DNA of 64,000 nt from Pseudomonas fluorescens (GTDB lineage Bacteria > Pseudomonadota > Gammaproteobacteria > Pseudomonadales > Pseudomonadaceae), in NCBI RefSeq assembly GCF_902497785.1, contig NZ_CABVHK010000001.1:62001-126000 (forward strand), given 5' to 3'. The position numbers and the translations under genes were made by a program. The first letter of the stretch is position 1, and each line of letters opens with the position of its first letter. The notes under the pieces were generated by a model. It worked only from the letters and a program-made list of their open reading frames with translations. It had not been told where the DNA came from and searched no databases. Shown in pieces: positions 9,675-17,560 of the stretch.

Positions 9675-10405
9675 CTGTCCCTCGGTTGAGGGTCTTTGCT
9701 GGACCCAACGGCTCCGGCAAGAGCACGATGAAGAGTGCCATCCCTTCCCACCTGATCGGTATCTACATTAACCCGGATGAAATCGAGAAGGCTGCCAAAG
9801 ACAGCGGTCGTCTGGAGTTCAGTGATTTTCAACTGGAAGTTGAGGGTGATGAGGTCCTCGGTTTCATTAGGGAGCATCGGCTGGTCAGGTCTGCCCGGCT
9901 CGATGAGGAGGCGACCAACATAGGCTTTAGCAGCAACGGCCTGAATTTCCAGACGGTCGCGATGAACTCCTATTTTGCCTCCGTGCTCTCTGACTTCATC
10001 CGGAACAAGCTCCTCGAAGACCAGCTGTCTTTCACCTTCGAAACGGTGATGTCTAGCGACGACAAAATCGCTTTTATGCTCAAGGCAAGAGAGTCTGGAT
10101 ACCGAACCTACCTGTACTTTGTGGCAACTGAAGACCCTGACATCAATATCAACAGGGTCAGGAACCGTGTCGCGGCAGGTGGGCACCCAGTTCCCACAGA
10201 AAAAATTGTACAGCGCTACGGCCGTTGCCTGAGCCTGCTGCCTGTGGCTATTGCTGCTTCGGACCGGGCCTACATCTTCGATAACTCCGGTGCCGATCTG
10301 GTGCTGCTGGCCGAAGTTACGGATGGGACGGACCTTGAGTTCAAGGTTGATGAGGTCCCTGACTGGTTCATGGATGCCTACGTTGAAAAGGTGTCCAACG
10401 GCTAG
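9671..10405 (+). CDS. Zeta-toxin family kinase
   Basis: P-loop kinase of 244 residues. Zeta toxins phosphorylate UDP-N-acetylglucosamine and poison cell-wall synthesis. The Walker A motif is at residues 11-19 (GPNGSGKST). Zeta-typical features follow: YINPDEIEKAA, a catalytic-type acidic stretch, LSFTFETVMSSDDKIAFMLKARESGYRTYLYFVATEDPDININRVRNRVAAGGHPVPTEKIVQRYGR, then RAYIFDNSG. Translationally coupled to the preceding small gene. It is inserted head-on against the VirB4 gene of the ICE, 37 bases from its end, as cargo. Substrate not verified. Confidence 0.85.
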   Translation: MTVPRLRVFAGPNGSGKSTMKSAIPSHLIGIYINPDEIEKAAKDSGRLEFSDFQLEVEGDEVLGFIREHRLVRSARLDEEATNIGFSSNGLNFQTVAMNSYFASVLSDFIRNKLLEDQLSFTFETVMSSDDKIAFMLKARESGYRTYLYFVATEDPDININRVRNRVAAGGHPVPTEKIVQRYGRCLSLLPVAIAASDRAYIFDNSGADLVLLAEVTDGTDLEFKVDEVPDWFMDAYVEKVSNG

Positions 10406-10442
10406 CTGCCGGATTGGCCAAGCTGGGAGCGCCACACCTCCC

Positions 10443-13196
10443 TTATATGGGCTCTATTCCTCGTGCGCTATCGATCCGTTCAGCTACCCGGTAAGCCGCT
10501 TCCAACTCCGAACAGCCATTCTCCTGCATCAGTGTCCAGCGTTCGGCTTTTTCCTCGGGCTCTGTCATGGCCAAAGCGAGGTAAAGACTGGGTGGCACGG
10601 CTCGAAACAGCGTCTCGAGCTTTTTCGACAGCACCACTCCCTCGGTGTATTTCCCCGGCTCTTTGCTGGCGGAGAGCAACAGGGCTTTCTGCGCAGGTGA
10701 AAGCTTCTTGAACCGTGCGATTTCTTCGATTTCCGCGGGCGGCATATTCAAACAAATCCACCATTCGATCATGTTGAGCATGGTCTGCGCAGCCGTGGGA
10801 AAATCAGCAAGGTTCTGCGTCGCCAGCCAGAACCAAGCGCCGAGCTTGCGCCACATCTTCGTCCCCTTGACCACGAACGGCGCCAGCAACGGGTTCTTGG
10901 TGATGATATGACCCTCGTCGGTGACCATGATGATCGGTCGGCCCAGGTACTGGTCGCGCTCGGCGAGGTTGTTCACGGTGTTCATCAAGCTGATGTAGCT
11001 GATGGACATCTGTGCCTCGTAGCCTTCGCGCGCGTAAGTGGCAAGGTCGACAATGGTCACATCGCTCTCGGGCCAAGGCGTGCCTTCGCGATCGAACAGT
11101 TCACCCTCGAAACCCTGGCAAAATAGGTCGATGGACTCGCCCATTTCCTGGGCACGCTCGCGACGTTTCTCCGGCAAGTGCGGGTCGGCGGCGATGCCCA
11201 GCAAGGCGTCGCGTACGTCGCGGGTCAGTACCTGGCGACCCGCCGCGACGCAGGTCTGCGCCGCATCGAGAATGCACTCGCGGATCAAGCTGCGATCGGC
11301 TCGACTCATGCGCGCCTCTTCTTTGGCCTCGCCGCCGGTGATCATCAGGCGGGCAGTGATTTCCAGTTCGCCGAGAACATCGCGCTGGTCTTCGTGACTG
11401 GTTACCACCTCATCGTCCAGCTCATCGATCGACAGACTCGCCACCTGATCCGGCTGCTCGACCAGGCGCCAAGCATCGGCGAACGGGGCGAGACAGACCG
11501 AGGCGCCAGGTTTCAATTGGATCTTGTTGACCGACAGGCCCTGTGTCGCGAAGTAGTCTCCCTGCAAGCCGAATGAGTTGCCGGCCTCTACGATAAACAG
11601 GCGAGGGCGGTACACGGCCATGACCTGCATCAGTAGGGTGACCAAGGTCGCCGACTTCCCGGCACCGGTGGGGCCGAACAACAGCAGATGACCGTTCATG
11701 GCCCGATCCAGGCGTGACAATGGGTCGAAGCTCAATGGCGAGCCGCCGCGGTTGAACAGGGTGATGCCCGGGTGGCCGGTGCCGGTGCTGCGGCCCCAGA
11801 CCGGAACCAGGTTCGCTAGGTGCTGGGCGAACATCAGGCGGGTGTACCAGTTACGCGTGTCGCGGGCCGGGTTGTAAGCCATCGGTAACCAACGCAGGTA
11901 GCTGTTGCAGGCGGCGACCTCATCGCCTTCACTTACCGGTTGCAGCCCCGCGCCCAACAGCGCGTTGGCCAGGCTGACCGAGCGCTGGTGCAATTGCTGT
12001 TCATCGTGACCGCGTACGTAGAACGCCAGGGTTCCTCGGTACAGCTTGTGCTGGCGGCCGATGATCGCGCGAGCCTCTTCGACATCCTGACGAGTCTGGG
12101 TCGAGGCCAGGTTTTCACCGATGGCTTTGCGAGCTAGGCGGTTCAACTGATCCTCGAGTACATCCTGTGGTTTGACCATTAAGGTCAGACTCGTCACCGT
12201 ACCTTCGGGTAACTGGTCGAACAGCGCATTCACCGCGTCACCCTTGCGGGTTTCGCCGGTGAGTTGACCAATCGATGGTGCCCGCCGCAGTTTGTCCACC
12301 ACTATCACCCGGTGGGGTTGATCGTCGAAAAACCAGAGTCCGTGCTGCACATCCGAACGCGGTTCGTTGAAGAACAGCCGCTCGGCAAAGTCATGATCGA
12401 AGGGCAGATCCAGCGACTCACCGTCACCCGACTCCGGATAGGCCACGCGGCGGTAGAAATTTTCGGGCGCTTCATCAGTGAGCCTGGGGGCCGGATTGAA
12501 CCAGGGCAATAACCAGGCATACAGACCTCGGCCATCGACTCGCGTTGAGTGCACCCCGCACGCCTGCAACGAAGCACGGATACGTTCGCAAGCCTGTTGC
12601 AGGGATTGCACCGGGGTGAGTCCCGTCTCCTCAGCGTCAGATTCAAGCCAGCGATAGACCACCAGACGCACCCGTCGGTTATTGCCGCGCCAGGGCAGGC
12701 GCGTCACCACCTGATCCTCAAACAGACCACCGGGCTTGGCGATGGCCTTCAGATGACGGCGGCTGAGCTGCAAATACGCCTCGGTGAAGACCGTACCTCG
12801 CGCGCTGTTCTGAATATAATCGGTGAGCTGGGTCAGGTAGGGTGTGAAGTCGTTGTCGTCTTGACAGAAAAACTGCGCCACCCAAGGCGCTTGATCCAGC
12901 TCGTCAAAGCTATCTTGCAGGGCGTCTTCGAGGGCGTCGCGGACCGCCATCAGCCAATCGGGTTCGCGCCCTTCGGTGCCGATGGGCAGCAACTCGAACA
13001 CCGCACCCACCGAGCGATTGTCATCCAGTAGAAAACACTGCTCAGTGTCGAGGTATTCGACCCAAGGCAGGTAATCGGTGAAGCTGGGGTTGTGCGCATA
13101 GAGTGCGGCCTCATCGGCCAAGGTCGCGCGAGGGCGCAATGGATTGCGCCAGCCTTTCCACGTGGGAGTGCGATTGCCCGAATCGCCGCTACGCAC
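10443..13196 (-). CDS. Conjugative transfer ATPase, VirB4/TraC-like (TIGR03744)
   Basis: Cytoplasmic motor of the type IV secretion apparatus; 917 residues, near the family's usual length, GTG start. The start codon shares one base with the stop of the lipoprotein gene. Walker A GPTGAGKSAT lies at about residues 508-517 and Walker B IIMVTDEGH at about 755-763. WFWLATQNLADFP and the C-terminal KKLSPAQKALLLS region are typical of VirB4 proteins. The gene looks intact although the rest of the transfer machinery is incomplete. Confidence 0.93.
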   Translation of the reverse strand: MRSGDSGNRTPTWKGWRNPLRPRATLADEAALYAHNPSFTDYLPWVEYLDTEQCFLLDDNRSVGAVFELLPIGTEGREPDWLMAVRDALEDALQDSFDELDQAPWVAQFFCQDDNDFTPYLTQLTDYIQNSARGTVFTEAYLQLSRRHLKAIAKPGGLFEDQVVTRLPWRGNNRRVRLVVYRWLESDAEETGLTPVQSLQQACERIRASLQACGVHSTRVDGRGLYAWLLPWFNPAPRLTDEAPENFYRRVAYPESGDGESLDLPFDHDFAERLFFNEPRSDVQHGLWFFDDQPHRVIVVDKLRRAPSIGQLTGETRKGDAVNALFDQLPEGTVTSLTLMVKPQDVLEDQLNRLARKAIGENLASTQTRQDVEEARAIIGRQHKLYRGTLAFYVRGHDEQQLHQRSVSLANALLGAGLQPVSEGDEVAACNSYLRWLPMAYNPARDTRNWYTRLMFAQHLANLVPVWGRSTGTGHPGITLFNRGGSPLSFDPLSRLDRAMNGHLLLFGPTGAGKSATLVTLLMQVMAVYRPRLFIVEAGNSFGLQGDYFATQGLSVNKIQLKPGASVCLAPFADAWRLVEQPDQVASLSIDELDDEVVTSHEDQRDVLGELEITARLMITGGEAKEEARMSRADRSLIRECILDAAQTCVAAGRQVLTRDVRDALLGIAADPHLPEKRRERAQEMGESIDLFCQGFEGELFDREGTPWPESDVTIVDLATYAREGYEAQMSISYISLMNTVNNLAERDQYLGRPIIMVTDEGHIITKNPLLAPFVVKGTKMWRKLGAWFWLATQNLADFPTAAQTMLNMIEWWICLNMPPAEIEEIARFKKLSPAQKALLLSASKEPGKYTEGVVLSKKLETLFRAVPPSLYLALAMTEPEEKAERWTLMQENGCSELEAAYRVAERIDSARGIEPI

Positions 13197-13612
13197 TACA
13201 GGTCTTCCTGACGTTCACCAGGTAATGCGTACTGCACACGTTGGTAGAACGGAAAGACGGTCGAGTAACCTGGGATCGGTGCCTGCTCGGTACCACTCAG
13301 ATGCGGATACACGTATAGCACCAGATCGGGATTGGGCAAGCGAGGGAACAGGTTGCGGATCTCGTTCGCCGCTGTGCGAGTGTACGGTTCCTGGAGAGAA
13401 AAGGAGAAATCTGCTTGAGCCAACGGGCGGCGTAACTGCTGCCGAGCATCCAGCAGTTGCTGCTGAGTGCCTTGCGAACCGGCGCCGTTCCAGATGTCCA
13501 GCATGGTTTGCTCTCCATGGGGCAGAAGCGTCTCCTTGTCGGTGGAGCACCCCGCCAGGACCCAGCAGAACACGCTAATCCAGGTCAGGCAGGGAGGCAT
13601 GGTCTTTTTCAT
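13196..13612 (-). CDS. ICE transfer lipoprotein (TIGR03751)
   Basis: Outer-membrane-type lipoprotein of 138 residues, start MKKTMPPCLTWISVFCWVLAGC with the lipobox VLAGC and lipidated Cys near residue 22. The mature part is DKETLLPHGEQTMLDIWNG and then FPRLPNPDLVLYVYPHLSGTEQAPIPGYSTVFPFYQRVQYALPGE, characteristic of this ICE family. It lies between the TraB-like and VirB4 genes with overlaps on both sides, so it belongs to the same transfer operon. Probably the VirB7-like partner of the channel. Confidence 0.88.
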   Translation of the reverse strand: MKKTMPPCLTWISVFCWVLAGCSTDKETLLPHGEQTMLDIWNGAGSQGTQQQLLDARQQLRRPLAQADFSFSLQEPYTRTAANEIRNLFPRLPNPDLVLYVYPHLSGTEQAPIPGYSTVFPFYQRVQYALPGERQEDL

Positions 13613-15095
13613 GGCGAACGCTCCGGCCCTTGGGCTCGTAGTCGATGGTGATCTCATGGTCGAGGTGCAGCGCGACTTGTGCTGCCGGTGGCACGTACAC
13701 GGCAGCAAAGGCTTCGCCATACAGCTTGTTGACCCACTCGCGGATGTCGCTGACCCCGCCGCTGAGAATTGAATTCAGCGCGCTGTTGCCACTGCTACTG
13801 GTGACCCCGAGGGTACTGCCGCCTGAACTGATCACGCTGCTGTTGTTCCGCTCATCCCCGAGCAGGGCGGCGACACCGGCGCCGGCGGCAGTGATCAGGC
13901 TCTGGCTGCCGAGGTATTGCTGAGCGTTCGAGCGGCGCTCGCCAGCGATGCAAGGAATGCCATACGGATCGGACAGGTAACCGAGTCCGCCGCGGATCTT
14001 GTCGGTGTTTGAGCTCTGGGTGGTGGAGGCAGTGCGGCTGGCTACTGCTTTCGGCTGAGGTACCGTGCGGATGGTGCCATCGGTAAACACAAAGGTGATT
14101 GACTCGACCTGTCCACGTACGCAAGACAGGGTCCAGTCACCGGACGCGGTGCCGCTCATTACGGCACCCGCGACGTCTGGCAGGTCGATGCCGTTGGCGG
14201 TCAGGTTCTCAGGGCCGACCAGCACTTTGAAGGGATAGGGATCATTCACAGTGCCGTCCACCGGGACGCGGCCGATCAGCGCGGTCATGGCGACTGAGCC
14301 CATCAATGTCGCGTTTTCGGGGATGGTGTAGACCGGCTTCGCCCCTTCGGTTCGGTCAACGGATCGCGTCAGGTCACGCTCACCCTTGGTGACTGCACGT
14401 AGCTGTTTCTGGCTGCGATCAATAGGATTGTCTTTCAAGCCTTCCAGTGAGTTGAAGGCGGTAGGCAGACTCAATGCGAGGGAGGAGGTCTTGGTTTTGC
14501 CTCGGGTGTCGGTGCCCGAAGCATCCGAGGGTTCAATCCACTGCAGCGCATCATTGGCAGGATGCTGTCCGTCAAACTGAGCACCGTCGCCAGGCTCGAG
14601 CCCCAATCCGATTGGCATATCCTTGCCTTTGCCGGTCAGCCCCGACAACTGATCCTGCAATTGCGTGAGCAGGCCGCGAGCCTGACGACTGTCTTGTTCC
14701 GCTTTGAGTCGGGCCTCGTTGGCTTGGCGGCGGCCTTCGTCGACCTGCTGGGTCACACTGCCAAGCGCGGTCTGGATACGCGAATCGACACTGTTTTCCC
14801 GCTCGCGTAGGCGGTTGTTTTCCGTCTGCAGTGAGTCATTGTGTTTCTTCAAACCGAGCATGTCGCTGCGCATGGCCTTCACCTGGCCGACCAGGGTGGC
14901 GACCGTGTCGCGTGGGGTATCGCCCGCAATGCCGAGCGACTTGGCTTGCTCGGCGGATAATTGAATATTGCCCTGATCAACTGGGTGCTCTGGAGAAGGT
15001 GTGCTGCCACCCGGGACCCAGGTTTTCAGGATGATCAGTACCACGCCCAGCAGCGCAGCCGGTACCAGCCATTTGAGCAAGGCGTTAGCTTTCAT
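13575..15095 (-). CDS. TraB/VirB10-like ICE protein (TIGR03752)
   Basis: Envelope-spanning channel protein of about 506 residues. An N-terminal membrane anchor (LLKWLVPAALLGVVLIILKTWV) is followed by a coiled-coil region (VGQVKAMRSDMLGLKKHNDSLQTENNRLRERE). The TraB-like C-terminal beta domain contains TIPENATLMGSVAMTALIGRVPVDGTVNDPYPFKVLVGPENL. Start chosen at MKANALLKW because it overlaps the end of TIGR03749 by 11 bases, the normal operon join. It overlaps the lipoprotein start by 38 bases. It appears complete. Confidence 0.9.
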   Translation of the reverse strand: MKANALLKWLVPAALLGVVLIILKTWVPGGSTPSPEHPVDQGNIQLSAEQAKSLGIAGDTPRDTVATLVGQVKAMRSDMLGLKKHNDSLQTENNRLRERENSVDSRIQTALGSVTQQVDEGRRQANEARLKAEQDSRQARGLLTQLQDQLSGLTGKGKDMPIGLGLEPGDGAQFDGQHPANDALQWIEPSDASGTDTRGKTKTSSLALSLPTAFNSLEGLKDNPIDRSQKQLRAVTKGERDLTRSVDRTEGAKPVYTIPENATLMGSVAMTALIGRVPVDGTVNDPYPFKVLVGPENLTANGIDLPDVAGAVMSGTASGDWTLSCVRGQVESITFVFTDGTIRTVPQPKAVASRTASTTQSSNTDKIRGGLGYLSDPYGIPCIAGERRSNAQQYLGSQSLITAAGAGVAALLGDERNNSSVISSGGSTLGVTSSSGNSALNSILSGGVSDIREWVNKLYGEAFAAVYVPPAAQVALHLDHEITIDYEPKGRSVRHEKDHASLPDLD

Positions 15096-15660
15096 CGTCA
15101 GCACCTCGCGCAACGGGCGGTAGCAGCACGGCTTGCTCGAGGCCGGCACCGCGGGTGACAAGGTAGGCGATCGTGGTGTCTTCAGCGCTGCCGACAGGCC
15201 CGAGGAAAGCATGCTGGAAGGCCGCGGCGAACAGCTTGGCCTGAAGTCGACGTGGATCGAGTTGCACCGTCTCTGAACCACGATTGCGCAATTTCACCGC
15301 CGTCACCCAGTAATCACCGAGTCGCCAGACGGCGATGGGTGTGCTGGACACGTTTTCGGTCGGCAGCAGGGTCGGCAGTTCGGTACGCAGCTTGAGCGGG
15401 ACGCGGCGTACACCGGGCAGGGACTCCACGGTGCGCAGCGGCGCGTACAGGCTTTGCGCGGCGTAGCGCGTCAAAGCGACCGGGATCGGTGTGCGTTCTG
15501 GAACAGGGACGGTGCTAGATTCAGCCTCGGTAGCTTGCCCCTGAGCATTCTTGAGAATACGTACGGGCTCCAGCGGTTGATCGCCGGGAGTGGCCGCGAT
15601 ATCCAGGAGGATGATCTCGCCCGTCGTGACCGATTGCAGCTGCAGTCGGGTCATTGGATC
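15085..15660 (-). pseudogene. TIGR03749 ICE transfer protein, N-terminus deleted
   Basis: Roughly 190 residues remain, beginning MTRLQLQSVTTGEIILLDIAATPGDQPLEP. Family members have about 100 further N-terminal residues including a signal peptide; here the sequence upstream is SSB coding sequence instead. The C-terminal half (VWRLGDYWVTAVKLRNRGSETVQLDPRRLQAKLFAAAFQHAFLGPVGSAEDTTIAYLVTRG) is intact. Without a signal peptide it could not reach the periplasm. The break point near 15655-15668 is the second scar of large-scale deletion in this element. Confidence 0.82.
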
Positions 15661-16021
15661 GCTCCCGCATGACCACGCTGTGCACTCGATGAGGCAGGAT
15701 GCCGACTCGACGGGCCTCGATCTTGAAGGTCACCCGCGCGTTGTCTTCGCTGTCCTCCCACTCATCTCGTATCGTGCGGCCCTCGACCAGCACACGCATA
15801 CCTTTCTGGTACAGCGTGCTCCAGTGTTCAGCCTCGCGGTGCCAGAGCTCAACCGGCGCCCAATAGCCGCCTCGATCTTCGTAGCCGCCCTCGCGTGGCA
15901 CGGGGTTGTCGAAGTACACATTCAGCCGTAGCAAACGCCGTGGCTCGTCATTGCCTGAGGCGAATTCCTGGAACTCTGGCGCACTGCCGATGTTGCCTTC
16001 GCCGACGAAAAAAGTACTCAT
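15521..16021 (-). CDS. ssb: ICE single-stranded DNA-binding protein, C-terminus replaced
   Basis: SSB/OB-fold protein of the ICE replication module. Start MSTFFVGEGNIGSAPEFQEF, then LLRLNVYFDNPVPREGGYEDRGGYWAPVELWHREAEHW and GMRVLVEGRTIRDEWEDSEDNARVTFKIEARRVGILPHRVHSVVMR. After VVMR (about 15670) the reading continues out of frame through the TIGR03749 gene to a chance stop at 15521, giving about 50 foreign residues. The OB fold is probably complete but the native tail is lost. Upstream neighbour DUF3158 overlaps its start by four bases. Confidence 0.85.
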   Translation of the reverse strand: MSTFFVGEGNIGSAPEFQEFASGNDEPRRLLRLNVYFDNPVPREGGYEDRGGYWAPVELWHREAEHWSTLYQKGMRVLVEGRTIRDEWEDSEDNARVTFKIEARRVGILPHRVHSVVMRERSNDPTAAAIGHDGRDHPPGYRGHSRRSTAGARTYSQECSGASYRG

Positions 16022-16536
16022 CGTGATATCTCCGCTGCGGTTGTGAACTGGCGCAGCAGCCGTTCGGCACTGGCCATTTTGATCGCGCAGGTCGAGGCCT
16101 GGCGGTAAAGCGAATGCACCACGCTCATCTGCAGGTTCAGTGCAATACGGTTGCATTCGAAACGGTGCAACCCCTCGCGTACGGCCTGCGGTTGGGTCTT
16201 GTTGCGGACCTGGCGTTCCCAGACCGCAACCCCCATGCGGGCGAAGTCACGGGTTCGCCAACGCAAAAAGGTGCTGCCCGCGCTGGTGTTCTGCAGCACC
16301 AATCGAATATCCAGCAGTGAGTACGGGGGCTGTCCGGCTTGCTGCACAACAGCTTCCATCAGGTGACATAACTGCGCCTCGATTTCCCTCGCCACCTGCG
16401 CCAGGTGGTCCAACTCCCCCTTACCCTTAAAAGGTTTTAAAAGGCCTTTTAGGGAGGCAGCGTGTTCGAGCTGTCGATAGGCATCCGGTGTTAACGCTTC
16501 GAAGGGCATTGGTTGAGCCGGGATCATGAGATTCAT
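16018..16536 (-). CDS. DUF3158 family ICE protein
   Basis: 172 residues beginning MNLMIPAQPMPFEALTPDAYRQLEHAASLKGLLKPFKGKGELDHL. The family is found almost only in PFGI-1-type ICEs between TIGR03761 and SSB, exactly its place here. It overlaps both neighbours by four bases (ATGA-type joins). The sequence FLRWRTRDFARMGVAVWERQVRN is family-typical. Molecular function unknown; context suggests a role in element replication or DNA processing. Confidence 0.85.
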   Translation of the reverse strand: MNLMIPAQPMPFEALTPDAYRQLEHAASLKGLLKPFKGKGELDHLAQVAREIEAQLCHLMEAVVQQAGQPPYSLLDIRLVLQNTSAGSTFLRWRTRDFARMGVAVWERQVRNKTQPQAVREGLHRFECNRIALNLQMSVVHSLYRQASTCAIKMASAERLLRQFTTAAEISR

Positions 16537-17351
16537 GCTTCGTCCTCCGGCTCATCCACCGTCGCAGATGGCTCTCTCGCTTCCTCTGCCAATGCGTCCG
16601 CGTCATCCACTGCCACAGCACCACGACGAATGATCGGTGGCGCGAACTGGGAGCGGCGATGACCCTCAAGAATGTCCATGGGGGGCAAACCCATCTTCTC
16701 GATGGCCGCCAGAGCACGGGCATTGTTCGCTGCCATGTCATCACGGGTGACGCCAGAATGCCGATAGCGCTGCGCCTGGCCGAACAGGCTGCGCAGCAGA
16801 TGGGCGCCGTCATCGATCCAGGCTTCCATGTCGACGCGGCCGATCAAGGCTGTGTGATGGGCCAATAGGGTACGACGCACCAGGGTGTCGTAGTCGGTCA
16901 GCAGGTAGACCGCCAGAAAACCCAGCTGGCTGCCGATGTACAACGGCAAGGTGACGGGGTGGATGTTGAGGTTGTCGCCCATGTCGATCTGTGTCGGCAG
17001 GTCCTGTCTGATCCGATCCAGCTGTTGGGTCAGTTCCAGCATCCCAGCCTTGGCCTGCATCAGTTTTTCTTCGAGTTGTACGATGGCCCAGTCGGCATAG
17101 GGATCGTCCTGAGCCGCGGTTTGTTTGATCAGGTTGGTGACACTGATGTAGCCGGCCATGCCCATGATCGAGTGAACGCCTTCGCGTGCGGTCCGCCCTT
17201 GCCAGATACGGGCGGCGTGGTGAGTGTGCAGGGTCAGGGTGATGCTGCTGCGCAATGAACCCAGGTTGAGTTGGTAATGATCGGCCACGGCGTTGTCCTC
17301 GCATTCGCTTGGACGGAAACGTTGCGGCAGATGAGGGTCAAGGACAGCCAA
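16533..17351 (-). CDS. TIGR03761 (PFL_4669-type) ICE protein
   Basis: 272 residues; a TTG at 17351 is the only start giving the full N-terminus. Family-typical stretches are LRSSITLTLHTHHAARIWQGRTAREGVHSIMGMAGY and GLPPMDILEGHRRSQFAPPIIRRG, with an acidic tail. It belongs to the conserved block before DUF3158 and SSB. It is preceded by about 200 bases containing two palindromes (17401-17553), so it may be the first gene of a separately controlled transcript. Biochemical role unknown. Confidence 0.85.
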   Translation of the reverse strand: MAVLDPHLPQRFRPSECEDNAVADHYQLNLGSLRSSITLTLHTHHAARIWQGRTAREGVHSIMGMAGYISVTNLIKQTAAQDDPYADWAIVQLEEKLMQAKAGMLELTQQLDRIRQDLPTQIDMGDNLNIHPVTLPLYIGSQLGFLAVYLLTDYDTLVRRTLLAHHTALIGRVDMEAWIDDGAHLLRSLFGQAQRYRHSGVTRDDMAANNARALAAIEKMGLPPMDILEGHRRSQFAPPIIRRGAVAVDDADALAEEAREPSATVDEPEDEA

Positions 17352-17400
17352 AAAACTGAATGCGGTCTGTTCGGTTTGGTTTAAGAGGGCTAATTATGGA

Positions 17401-17445
17401 GACGTCAGTAGATTTGATGCCACCGGCATCAAATCTACTGACGTC
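17401..17445. repeat. Perfect 45-bp palindrome in the ICE
   Basis: A 21-base arm (17401-17421, beginning GACGTCAGTAGATTTG) is repeated exactly inverted at 17425-17445, with only ACC between. A diverged copy lies at 17529-17560. It sits between the replication-type gene and TIGR03761. It could be a terminator-like cruciform, a partition or origin site, or a mobile repeat. Confidence 0.85.
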
Positions 17446-17528
17446 TACGTTCATCGAAAGAGATGTCCCGGCTTTTCCCTAAGAGTTTCATAGTTTGGTC
17501 CGATGTGTTCGTAGAGTGGAACACCATG

Positions 17529-17560
17529 GATTTGATGCCACTGGCATCAAATCTACTGAG
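17529..17560. repeat. Second, shorter copy of the ICE palindrome
   Basis: GATTTGATGCC (17529-17539) and GGCATCAAATC (17543-17553) form an 11-bp inverted repeat. The right side then continues TACTGAGGTC, a near match to the outer arm of the 17401-17445 palindrome. It overlaps the stop codon of the upstream replication-type gene. Confidence 0.75.

Noticed and set aside
9515..10435. 306-residue minus-strand frame across the zeta toxin
   Set aside because: Antisense to a clear P-loop kinase and without family features.
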